Of a DNA stretch of 64,000 nucleotides, positions 22,694 through 32,397 are shown in pieces. The stretch comes from Manis javanica (Eukaryota; Chordata; Mammalia; Pholidota; Manidae), in the NCBI RefSeq assembly GCF_040802235.1, contig NC_133165.1, positions 45,893,629 to 45,957,628 on the forward strand, written 5' to 3'. The stretch's first letter is position 1. Every line of letters starts with the position of its first letter. The translations under genes were made by a program, and so were the position numbers. The notes under the pieces are model-generated. The model was not told the DNA's origin. It saw nothing but the letters and a program-made list of their open reading frames with translations, and did no database searches.

Positions 22694-22924
22694 TGGCCAC
22701 CTCCTTGGGGTCCTGTAGGGCCTGTAGCAGGCAGCTGATAGCCCTGCCATTGATGATCGGAATTCCCTTAATGGTAAGGAAGCCTCTTTCCTTCCAAATC
22801 GCAGCATGAGTGTGTGTAATTAGGAAGGCATATTTAGAGTCAGTATAAATTGTGGCCCTCTTCCTGGCTGCCAGCTATAACACCTGGGTAAGAGCCACTA
22901 ATTCGGCTTTCTGGGAGGTGGTCC
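22694..22924 (-). repeat. Displaced direct copy of the ERV RNase H segment inside gag
   Basis: 231 bases match 20,205-20,435 in the same orientation, with about three differences seen by eye. It sits exactly between capsid and nucleocapsid coding sequence. The breakpoints are abrupt, and no target-site duplication is obvious. Confidence 0.9.
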
Positions 22925-23860
22925 TGACCTCATTCGGGCAGCTGACCTCTTCTTGCTTTCGTCATCTTGGGCATGAAAAACCTTAAATGCCCTATCTACC
23001 AGGTCTCCTAGATGGGTCTGGGGACCATCTTCAGCTTTTTTAAGCTTGCGCCTGATGTTGGGAGCCGACTGAGTTATAAAATACATGGCCAGGAGAGAGG
23101 AACCCAACACTGAGGCTGGGTCAATCTTAGTAAAAGCCCCTAGGGTTTCTTTGAGGCGCTTGAGGAATTCTGATGGGTTTTCATCAGGCCTCTGGGTAAT
23201 TTCTTTAAGCTTATCATAATTGATAGCCTTATGGGTGGTTGAGTTCATACCTGCTAACAAGTAGCGAACCATGCAATCCTGGCACGCCTCACCCTCGGGA
23301 GAATTATAATCCCACAGGAGTTCCTGTAGAGGAACAGCCTCCCTGCCCATAGGTTTCTGTTCGTCTGTGGCATGGGTCTTATTGGCACAGTGCTGTGCCA
23401 CCACCATGACACGGTCATATTCTTCCGGGGTTAGAGTGGATTGGAGGACTACATGTACATCATGCCAGGTGAGCTTGTAAGCTTGAGATATTTAAACTGT
23501 TTAGCGAACATTATGGGGTTGGAGGAAAAGGACCCCAATCGCTGTTCCACTTGGGACAAGTCTGCCAGGGAAAAGGGAACATGAACCTGTACTACCCCTT
23601 CATCCCCTGCCACCTCCCTCAGAGGCACCATCACATGAGCCTGAGACCGCTGTGACTTAGAGCAGGTTATGGGAGGGTTAGACCATTTGGGCACCAGCTG
23701 CAGTGAGTAGGACGGTGGCAGGTTTGAAGGAGGGGAGGGAGGAGGCCACACTGGCAATGTGGGATACAACTTGGGAATTGATGTGGAACTTGAAGGCAGG
23801 GGACCAGGATATGGGGGAGTTTTATCCGCTTTTTCCAAAGTGGGGTCAGCACCTGTGGAG
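22925..23860 (-). pseudogene. ERV gag: capsid region
   Basis: Capsid forms the viral core. The frame 23,838-23,449 holds a proline-rich p12-like stretch and the capsid start (VPFSLADLSQVEQRLGSF). The frame 23,407-22,898 continues the capsid with LQELLWDYNSPEGEACQ, the major-homology-like region ITQRPDENPSEFLKRLKE and a charged C-terminus. The two parts are in different frames, so Gag is broken near 23,430. Confidence 0.85.
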
Positions 23861-24450
23861 CAAGGTGGTGGCGTGACAGGAAGAGAAGGGGAACAAGATG
23901 GTGGAGAGACCAGAAGAGAAGGGGAACAAGATGGTGGAGAGGGAGAGAGAGGAGGAGGGGTGAGGATATGAACATTGAGGAAGGGTGCTGGCCCCCGCGG
24001 TGGGCCTGAAGGAGCGGAAAGGGGGGTAGCTGAGATCCTCTGCCGAGTCTGTCAGAGAAGAGCCTCCCAGTAATAATAGGAGTAGTAGAGATCAGTGGTC
24101 CTTGGCAGAGGCCTGGGCTAACAAAACTTGGGAAGGAGTACACTTAACACATAGATCTGGGCGGGCGCACAAATTCCAAAAAACCTGTACATATGGGATT
24201 TCACTCCACTTTCTGCTCCAGTAGCAATAAGTAGTCAAGTCGGTGAGGAGGCTAAAATCAAAAGTTCCCTCAGGGGGCCAGCAAGACTGGTTGTCCAAGG
24301 GATACTGAGGCCAGGCCTGAGAGCAAAGGAAGACCAGCTTCTGTTTGCAAACTTCCTGGGACAAATATAGAGTGGCCAGATTAGAAATGAGACACCGCAA
24401 TGGGGTCTGAGCCTCCACTTTTGAGAGCTGGTTCCCATGTCTGCATCACC
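23861..24450 (-). pseudogene. ERV gag: matrix region with internal tandem repeat
   Basis: The minus strand encodes matrix-like blocks (WPPEGTFDFSLLTDL and KWSEIPYVQVFWNLCARPDLC) at about 24,310-24,140. The likely Gag start is at 24,438 (MGTSSQ). A linker follows. It includes two near-identical ~32-bp units (agaaggggaacaagatggtg) at about 23,883-23,945. Frameshifts near 24,240 and 24,090 break it. Confidence 0.75.
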
Positions 24451-24871
24451 TCCCCAACTAATCCTGCTGAGAGGAGTGCCCAATGTCCCAAGTGTGCCAA
24501 GTCAGGGGAGATGTCCTGGGAGCCTGGGTGAGGGACTTCTCCCACACTGCAGGGCCAGGGGTGGGCCAGATGCCTATAGACGTCCTGGGGCCTGGGTTAG
24601 GGACGTCTCCTGCACCGCAGGGGCAGGGGCAGGCCAGCTGCCCACAGAGGGTGTGCCTGATGCCCAAGGGGCCAGATGCCCCAACCCAGATGTAGCTACG
24701 ATTTCGAATGGACCAGGCGAAAATGGGTTAGGAAGGGAAACAGACTAGGGAAACTGAGGGACTCACTGGAAAATAGTCAATGCAGTGGAGAGCAGGATGA
24801 GGTCCTCTGTCGGGGAAGGAGGGGGCAGGGCCACCGGTGGCCAGTCAGGGCCCCACGCTCATGCTCCTTCC
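24451..24871 (-). other. ERV 5' leader
   Basis: GC-rich untranslated region between the primer-binding site and gag. It contains near-repeated blocks around 'cctgggagcctgggtgaggga' (about 24,515 and 24,583). Packaging signals are expected in this part of a retrovirus, but none can be named here. Confidence 0.55.
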
Positions 24872-24889
24872 CAGGTTGTTTCAGCACCA
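24872..24889 (-). promoter_or_regulatory. ERV primer-binding site (tRNA-Phe-like)
   Basis: Read on the minus strand, the site is TGGTGCTGAAACAACCTG, two bases after the LTR end. The first 12 bases match a tRNA-Phe primer-binding site apart from one position; the rest is diverged. It marks the start of the internal region. Confidence 0.65.
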
Positions 24890-24891
24890 AA

Positions 24892-25308
24892 TGTAAGATA
24901 AATTTTAGCTGAAATAAACAGGCAATGAGAGGCAACAAAGGGCCAGGCAGTTTATTTGAGCGCAATTCCCAGGCGAGTTTCACCAGTCTGCAGGGACGCA
25001 GCCTGGGGAAGTTGCACCCAGGAGGGGAGGCAGGGAGTTTTTAAGAGAACAGGGAATGGAGGGGGAAGTGGGCAGCACTAAGGGTATGTGGGGAATTTTT
25101 ATTGGCTCAGGGTCGGGTGATGGATAGCCAGAGGTCTCCTCCTTCCAGACGGAGGGGGTCTGCATCTGGGGTTTGTCAGCACATCATGGGACTGGAATCC
25201 AGGAAGAGCTGTTCGTTCCTTCCCCATATGGCACAGAGCTACTTGGTGCTGTCTCTGCTCTGCCTGCATTGTCCTTGACCCTCTCCCTCTGGTACCTCCA
25301 GCCTTACA
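24892..25308 (-). mobile_element. 5' LTR of the minus-strand ERV (LTR B)
   Basis: 417 bp with TGTAAG...CTTACA ends, adjoining the primer-binding site. An antisense poly(A) signal (tttatt) lies near 24,950. It is the same family as LTR A (13,523-13,942) but clearly diverged. The bases just outside the two LTRs do not match, so there is no shared target-site duplication. Confidence 0.85.
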
Positions 25309-25930
25309 GTATTTAAGAAAATAAGATCAATATTAAAAAGACTAAGCTAAGTGTTAACAACCATGTAACACTCTGTATTTGCTTTTAAGCCTTTTTATTA
25401 TCATTCCAGTTAAATAACAAGTGTTATTTAATAACTATAATTCTATTTAGGCAAGTGCCTTAAAAACTTTTGACAGCTTCCCAAGACCAAATTTAAAAAA
25501 GTATTTTTACCTCTCAGTTAATTCTGATATTTTCCAGAGGGCCTCTGGAACATGTCAGAAGAATTCCTTCTCCTCATCAAGGAAAATATTTGACTAATTT
25601 GGCTTATTTACCTGATATATACTTACCTGGAAAGTGCTGTCAAAAGGAATAGTGCTAAATTTTATTACTGAGTGTTTTATGTTACAGAAATATCCAAACT
25701 TCCATATATCAACTATCTTACAGTAAGTTCTCATCAGATCTTTAACCATTGTCATTTGTGAATCTTTTCTTGCTTATAATCACTGTTCAATTACTCCTAA
25801 ACTAGTAAAGAACTAGATTTCAGCAAAATGGGTTACCTAAAATTAAGTGAACTAAAGAAAAATGATTTTGTAGCTTCTTGTTTCAAATGTTGCTGATAAA
25901 ATGTTTTAAGATTTTTCTCTTAAGCTGACT
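25309..25930 (+). mobile_element. ERV-associated AT-rich segment, inverted relative to 15.2-15.9 kb
   Basis: Positions 25,318-25,930 match the reverse complement of about 15,853-15,240 along most of their length. No ORF is visible. It directly abuts LTR B on one side and a class II integrase fragment on the other. Confidence 0.7.
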
Positions 25931-25935
25931 GACAA

Positions 25936-26350
25936 TGCTCCAGTTTACCTCTCCTCTGTGTTACATATTTTTTCAGCTATATAACGTCACCCATAAAACA
26001 GGCAATTCATACAATTCTACAGGCCAAGCTCTCATTGAATATTGTCATTTTACTCTTAAACATTATCTATTAATACAAAGAGGGGGGATTACTCCCTGAT
26101 ATGATAAAATTGATTACAAATTGACGATCAATGCATGCTTTACATATCCTTAATTTTGATCTTTTAAAAGGTGACCGATGGTCAGCAGTGGAAATACATT
26201 TTTCTGATAATATTTCCTTTTCTGAAACAACAACAGTTCCTGTGTGGTAGTCTCCAATAGGTTCTTCACTATGGCATAAAAGTCATACCAAAGTGTGGGG
26301 CAAAGGGTTTGCTTGTGTTGTTACAGAGGATCAACGCTTGATCTAGCTAC
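25936..26350 (+). pseudogene. Class II ERV integrase, C-terminal half
   Basis: Sequence starts at a TDNAP box (second catalytic Asp), then has NSYNSTGQALIE with the catalytic Glu. It continues through KGDRWSAVE and a tryptophan-rich C-terminal region typical of betaretrovirus-like integrases. Frameshifts occur near 25,990 and stops near 26,250. The N-terminal half is missing; the join at ~25,935 is abrupt. Confidence 0.75.
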
Positions 26351-26469
26351 CCAGAAAATGAATTCAGATACAATAAGAAGAACTTCCAACATCAACATCC
26401 TCTAGAAGAATCATTCCAGAAGGTGACCATCAAAAAACCTCAACAAAAGTCTGCACATCAGACACGGAA

Positions 26470-27750
26470 AGCTGAAGTCCACTAAATAATAGTATCTTTG
26501 TTTTTATTTCCAATAATGGCACTTATGTATGTATATACTATACAAGCTTGCATTATAACAGCAAGTGTAAGCAATCCCCCCCTTATTTAAGCCATGGTGT
26601 AGCTCTGTATTTCTTATCTACTTGCTCCACTCCTATAGGCCCTATAGTATAGAAAAAGAATGGTAAAGAAATATATAGACAAATAATGGAGGAAATTTTG
26701 GATGGAAAGATATTGCTGATCGGTCTGTTAGAGATGGTGATCATTGTGATATTTATAAAGCAGTTTTGTCCCGAGAAGATATTGGCAGTTATACCTGTGA
26801 AAAGTTTCAAGAAAGAACTCCTGTCATATTGTATAAGAGTAATTATGTGTATTTAAATATATCACTCATTCCAGAAAATAATTTTCCTCACCTAACTTGT
26901 GGTTACAACAACTCGTGAGCCAAGGGTTGCACAGGTTGTCTTTTTGTGTAGCAAGAGATTCCTCTATCAGTGAATTGTTGAAGAATTTAATAGGCACAAG
27001 ACTTCCTCTTATGATGTTCACTAATATATCAGGCATAAACATCACTCTTCCCCCTAAAGTGCTTGCTCCTGATGCCCAATTAAATTTACCTGTTAGTACT
27101 ACTATAATTACTGATTGTGTATGTATTAATTGTACTCATGTACCCTCTTACTGTAATTCTACAATCAATGTAAAATGGTCTAGATATAGACTTCTGAATG
27201 GTTGAGTATTTTTGTGTAATAATGAAACATATCAAGGCCTCTCTCCACACTATCAAGGTGTTTGTGGTGTGGGACGCATTCTTCCTGCCATAATAAATCA
27301 TCCAAGAAATAAGCCCAATAGACTTCTCCAAGCTCTGCCATCTGATTGTGATGAAAACTTGAAACTTTCAGATCCTGCCGCTATTGCAGTTGCAGCTGCA
27401 TTCCTCCTGCAGGTTTCTGGACTTGTTGTTGAAATGCTAAAGGAGATATATAAGCTGGCCTGCACATATAGCAAAACAACAAATTTTACTGCTTATATAT
27501 TATCTGAACTCAACCAAGAACTGAGAGAAATGCGAGTTGCGGTACTTCAGAATCGCGCTACTATATAGACTGCCTGCTGTTAAAAGAAAATGAAGGATGT
27601 AAGCAGTTTCCAAGAATGTGCTGTTTCAATTTGTCTGATTTTTCTCAAAACTACCCAAAATCAATTACATGATATCCATCATATTGTCAATAAGTTTTTA
27701 CAAATGCCTGAGCTATCTAACTGGTTTTCTTAATTTCATTAGATATAACT
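26470..27750 (+). pseudogene. ERV env with type-D/gamma-style transmembrane subunit
   Basis: Envelope mediates receptor binding and fusion. The N-terminal part is full of stops. The frames 26,897-27,205 and 27,212-27,568 hold a Cys-rich surface region and then a small-residue hydrophobic stretch (AAIAVAAAFLLQVSG), placed as a fusion peptide. A heptad region and the LQNR immunosuppressive-type motif follow. About 45 bases on, in a shifted frame, a C-x6-CC motif is visible near 27,600. Stops at 27,202, 27,566 and beyond show it is dead. Covalent-type C-x6-CC subunits are characteristic of gamma and type-D envelopes. Confidence 0.75.
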
Positions 27751-27902
27751 AGTAATTGTAAGTCTGCCTTTGTTATGTATCTGTATTCCTATTCTGTTAA
27801 TGTGTACGCAATTTAACTAGTAGTTTGTTAAAACCTGTATATATATATATATTCAAGTTGTGTCTGTCTTTCAACATGTTCGATTTCAGCCATGTAATAT
27901 TT

Positions 27903-27917
27903 AAAGAAAGGAGGAGA
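27903..27917 (+). promoter_or_regulatory. ERV polypurine tract
   Basis: aaagaaaggaggaga directly precedes the TG that starts the LTR. This is the expected plus-strand primer for reverse transcription. Confidence 0.7.
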
Positions 27918-28316
27918 TGTAGGGGATGGCCTTTGTCTTCTCACATGTCTGAATGCAGCATGGGAAAGCACCAGCTTGAGAACTGGTGCAGTCCTTGGAA
28001 GTTATCTGCCCACAAAAGCATATCTTGTCCTCGAAGATGAGCCAAGATGCCTCACTCTGAAAATAGGGAGACCTTGAGGATGTGTGAAAACACCACCCCT
28101 GCCTACCAGGCAGCTTCTAAGAAAATCAACAAGGTGCTCTGGCCTCCCCCGCTCAGAAGGGAAAGATGAGTACAGCACTTGGCTGAGGTCTGAGAAAGGC
28201 AGTATAAAAATAAAGGTGCTGCACCACATCGGGGCTGCAGCCATTGTCTGTCTGTCTGTGTTGTCTGTGTTTTTTGTTCTCTCATGTCACCCAAAGAAAA
28301 CGTGTGGCGCCCAACA
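27918..28316 (+). mobile_element. 3' LTR of the class II ERV
   Basis: It starts TGTAGGGG after a polypurine tract. It contains a TATA-like box (tataaa, about 28,202) overlapping a poly(A) signal (aataaa, about 28,208) and a tgtctgtc run near 28,242-28,258. The 3' boundary is uncertain. If it ends at 28,316 the termini TGTAGGG/CCCAACA form a near-perfect inverted repeat. Alternatively it ends before 28,305, and the bases TGGCGCCCAACA are either a tRNA-Lys primer-binding-site match or POM121 exon sequence. Confidence 0.75.
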
Positions 28317-29128
28317 CCTGCTCCAACAGCCATCATCTTTGGCCAGTTCCTGCTTAGCACCATCCAGACAGCTGCTGGCAGCAGCTTCACCAGTTTTGAT
28401 GGCTTCGGTGGCACCCTCATGACATCCACCCCCATCGCCCCAAGCCAGCCTGCACTGACATTCAGCAGCACTACCACCCCAGCCTTCAACATTTCCCTTG
28501 GTCCTGACACCAGGCCCCCCATCCCATCCTTTCCCAGAGCCACCCCACAGCCCACACTTGGGGCCACTGACAGGCAGCAGACAGGGGCTGCCAAGCCAGC
28601 CCTGGCCCCCAGCTTAGGCAGCTTCGTTCCTTTTGGAAGCTCAACAGCCCTGGCCCCACCTGCAGCTCCAGCACCAATCCCACCCCAGCCAACCTTTGGC
28701 AGCACTGTGTGGTCAGGTTTTCATGGGTTGAAATCCACACAGCCTTTGTCTTTGGCACCCCGGCCAGCACTCAGCTGGCCTTTGGCACCACAGCTATTTC
28801 TTCCTTTGGTGCAGCCACCACGTCGGGCTTTGGAGCTATGACCACCCAGACCACCAGCAGCGGGACCAGTAGCTCAGTGTTTGGCAGCACCACCTCATCG
28901 CCTTTCATGTTCAGAGTTTCAGCAGGCCCCGCTGACATTGTGGGATGAGCATGGCTGCCCCCCACAGCAGCCCCACCACTGGGGCATTTGGCTTTGGGGC
29001 AGGACAGAGTGGGACCACTGGCAGCACGGCCCCTTTTGAGGAGGCTTGAGAAAGAACTCCCTGGGTGCACCTGACCAGAGCACACCCTTTGCCTTCCACG
29101 TGGCCAGCATGCCTCAGAACACATGTGT
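28317..29128 (+). pseudogene. POM121: POM121 pseudogene, 3' part of the FG-repeat exon
   Basis: Encodes the C-terminal FG-nucleoporin tail: [46 protein letters not shown]. After a frameshift near 28,735 it reads [18 protein letters not shown] and [15 protein letters not shown], then TTGAFGFGAGQSG after a stop near 28,946. The large exon normally starts much earlier; its first half is absent and the ERV LTR abuts the remainder directly. FG tails bind transport receptors inside the nuclear pore; this copy cannot. Confidence 0.85.
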
Positions 29129-30691
29129 TTGCAGATAAGACTTGGAATGGGCTCGGTCTGCAGTGCCAGGTGCTGTTTTAAGTGCCAACATGGTCTCCGC
29201 TCTTGGAGCTGTACATTGTGGTGAAGAGACAGATGTTATCTGTAAACAGTGTCAGGTAGCAGTGTAACTCATGTGACCAGAGGAGCTATTTAGGTAGTCA
29301 GCGACAGCCTTTCTGAGACAATAGCAAACTGAGGCCATGGCCATAGTACCAGAGTTGGGAGTAGGGACAGCAGCTGGGTGTGAGGGCACTGCAGGCACAG
29401 GAGCAAAGGCCCAAAGGCAGAAATAAGCCTAATGTTTTCATGAGCAGAGAAGAGCCAGATGTGGCTAGAGGTTTAAAGAGGGAAGTGGCATAAAATGACA
29501 TTAAGAGACAGGCAAAAGGGAAGATCATTCATGGCCTTTTAAAATGTTTTTGTTAAAGTACTAAGGGAAGTCACTATAGAATTTCAAGCAGAAGAAGTGA
29601 TTTTATTTGCCATGTGGAAAACACATGATAAGTTTTGACCCTGACAGCTTCCATTTTCCTCACTGAATATACGAGCTCTTTGGAGCGGGTTAGGGGGAGA
29701 TGTGTACCAAGGAGGGCCTCTCTCAGTAGTCATTTTGGAGAGGGGTAGAAAATGACGTGTGAGAGCCATGCTGGGCAGTTCTGAAGTCTGGGAAATTGTG
29801 GTTAGGAATTTGAAGCAAGGCCGGTCAGGACAGTTTTGTGTGTCTCCCCAGCAACATTCAGTCTTGAGGTGTGGACCTAAAATCAGTGGATAGAGAGTAA
29901 ACCCAACCTGGTTAAATGGCACAGGGGGCAGGAGGGGTGGGGGGCTGACTACAGGCCCCAATGAGGCAGAGGATCCGGAGTGGGCGCAGTGAAAATGGGG
30001 AGCAGGGACAGCACTGTACTCGCAGCTGAGATCTAGGGGCAAGAGCAGTTCCTGGTTGTGATAAGGTGTGACCCCCAGAGGTTGGGTGGGGGAGAAGATT
30101 ATGTGCAAAGTCAGCACCTCAGGTGGCAACCACCCCACCTCAGGCCTAGACAGATAGATACATGTGAGAGGATCTTCCTGGAGAGCCACTCTGGAGGGCA
30201 GCCCAGCGCTGGGCAGGAGGCTCCATGAGGGCAAGCGTGTGCCAGAGACCAAGTTCGAGTGGGCCTGTGGGAGGATGGGGGCCAACTGTGGGGTGGGGCC
30301 GTGGTGAATTAGAGGAGAGGGGGCAGGTAAATGGGGAGTAGACATACATTAGTCCTGAGAGAAGGGAGGTCCATTCAGTGTTCCCTCAGCTGTGCTGTGA
30401 TGGCCAAGGGAGTGCAAAGTTTCTACTCCTCAGTTGGCCAAAGGCAGCTCAGAGGCCTGTGCTCTGCTGCAGCTGGTGGGGGAGGGGCAGGCTCACCTGG
30501 AACACAGGGGTCAGGACCCAGTCACCCTGTGTGCTTCCTTACCGAGGCGTGAGCAGGACAGCTGTGTGGGCTAAGGGATCCTGTGGGGATGTGCTTGCAA
30601 GCAGACCTCCCCCCAGTTCATTACTGCCTGCTTTGACACCATCTGCTTCTGGGCCTAGTTGTCACAGTTCTTTGCAGTCTCTCCATTCCAG
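29129..30691. other. POM121 pseudogene intron
   Basis: Lies between the FG exon remnant and the next exon block, as in an unprocessed copy. 29.15-29.56 kb resembles an ancient interspersed repeat also seen near 45.8 and 57.6 kb. A long antisense ORF at 30,345-29,584 has no family features and is probably chance. Confidence 0.5.
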
Positions 30692-30826
30692 GCACATCCA
30701 CACCCACCTTTGGTCAGAACACCCCTGCCCCCCTGGGGTGGGCACATCAGGCAGCAGCCTCTCCTCTGGGGCATCCTCAGCACCTGCCCAGGGCTTTGCT
30801 GTAGCTGGAACCTTTGGTAAGCCGCA
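30692..30826 (+). pseudogene. POM121: POM121 pseudogene, penultimate exon
   Basis: Acceptor attccag is followed by TSTPTFGQNTPAP, then, after a frame change in a C-run near 30,735, GVGTSGSSLSSGASSAPAQ and GFAVAGTFG. A GT donor (gtaagcc) follows at 30,827. Intact splice sites on both sides support duplication of genomic DNA, not retroposition. Confidence 0.85.
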
Positions 30827-30868
30827 AGTCTCTGAGGTCAGGATGACCTGAATATTCCTTGAAGAGGG

Positions 30869-31717
30869 GGTGTGGTTGTTGGGGGAGCGTTGTTTATTTT
30901 CCCTGGTCCTTGTCCCCGCCGCAAAAAGGAATTGAAAGGCAGAGACACAGTAGTGAAGCAGAGGAAAAGTTTTATTTAAAGTTACTTACAGAAAAAGTGC
31001 AGGCGACCTCAGAGAGTAGCACCCTGCAAGGTTGAAAAGAGAGTTTAAAGTGAAAAGGTCATGCACTTAGAAAGTGTGGGCAACCTCAGGGAGAGGAGCA
31101 CCCCAAAAGGTTGGGGGCTCCCCCTTTTAAGGATTCTTAAGGAATGTGACTAAGGGCTGGGGGTGCAGACCTGGGGTCTTTGAATACTTAGAATTAACTT
31201 AACACAAGGAACTTCCTGATCTGATTTCTCCCTGGGAGCCCAGCCTTCTTGGTCTGGGAGCATATCAAGACTGCTTGCCTGGCCCCCAAGGTGGGCTGAG
31301 TTATTGTCTGTTTGCTAAAGAGTAAGTTAAGAATCTTACTTCTTAACTTCCTGGGTATTAAAATGCAATCTAATTTTTAAGATGGAATCCTTCCTGCCTG
31401 TTACTATGTTGTTTATGCTGGGCTTGCTTGCCATTATTAATTGCTCAGATTGCAAACTCCTTGATTAGGGCCAAAGGAGAAAAAAACAGCAGATAGGTAA
31501 AGTTAAAAAAATAAACTGGGCCTGCATGATTAACACAATAAAGCCATGGGCTCTGCTGAGGTATCCTCCTTTCTCTGGGGAATATTCAAACATTCCAGGC
31601 CAAGTTGCTCCTTGCATTTTGAGCTTTAACTGATTAACTCTGGGTCTTTTTTAGTGGGCTTTTTCCTGGCCTTATTCTCTTTCCATCCCACTCATATCTA
31701 TTTTCCTGCCTAACAGG
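30869..31717 (-). mobile_element. LTR inserted in the last POM121 intron, antisense
   Basis: It runs from TGTGGTTG to CCTAACA on the + strand, with an antisense poly(A) signal near 30,972. The block 30,883-30,959 is shared with 13,410-13,505. Flanking bases (ggggg / ggg) allow at most a short duplication. Confidence 0.65.
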
Positions 31718-31776
31718 GTGCAATCCCTTCCCTTCTGGGAAAGAACAGGCTCATAAGCACAAGAAAGATGTGACCT
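31718..31776 (+). pseudogene. POM121: POM121 pseudogene, last-exon remnant
   Basis: A short frame starting GGTGCAATC encodes a basic tail with LGKNRLISTRKM and a stop, resembling the basic C-terminus of POM121. It is short and directly follows the LTR, so the call depends on its position after the penultimate exon. Confidence 0.45.
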
Positions 31777-32397
31777 CGCTGGCAGTCAGGCACAGCCGAG
31801 GTTTGCAGATAGGCAGCAGAACTCAGAGATGAGCCGTTTCTGGCAGAACTTTTCCCAAATGACTGGAAAGCTAGGTAAAAATACCTTCATGGGCCTCCTG
31901 CATCCCAAGAAACTCAGCCTGGGAAGCCCTATTGAAGCACCCAGTGTTCTGTTGGCCTGGCCCTCCACAGGTTAGGGCACCCAGAGAAGCAGTCTCTGGT
32001 AATAGCCACCCTGATGAGGTCCTTTTCCATTGGTGCAGAATCAAGGACCCCAGGAGCCCGACAGAAAACGCAGGTGTAGAGATAAGCACATGGACAAGAA
32101 ATAGCCTATGTCCCTTGCCCCACCCCAGACCTGGATGTAGACTTCAGCTCCTGCTGGGAAGAGCCTCTGACCTGTTCTGTAAAGCAAACTGACAGCAGCA
32201 GATCTCTGGCTTCAGCATGCAGGGAGGGAGGGGCAGCCCTGGAGGCCACCGCCCTCTCCTGGAGGAAGCAGAGCCTCAGGCTTTTTGCAGGAGGGGTGGC
32301 AGGATGTGGCAGAGCAGAGCCTGATTGATACCTTTCTTGACTTGAACGGTTCCACTGGTAAGGCTGGACAGAATCAAGAAACACCTGTACCACCAGC
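31777..32397. other. Unassigned DNA downstream of the POM121 remnant
   Basis: No coding or repeat signature was recognised. It may include former POM121 3' UTR. Confidence 0.4.

Noticed and set aside
23759-23971. Gly/Glu-rich plus-strand ORF
   Set aside because: Antisense of the ERV gag proline-rich linker with tandem repeats.
28103-28705. 200-codon minus-strand ORF opposite the POM121 FG exon
   Set aside because: It is the antisense shadow of a repetitive FG-coding exon and has no independent features.
29584-30345. 253-codon ORF on the minus strand inside the POM121 pseudogene intron
   Set aside because: Low-complexity, Pro/Leu/Ser-rich, no family motif, no splice context or promoter, and it lies in an intron of a pseudogene. 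Best explained as chance openness in GC-rich DNA.
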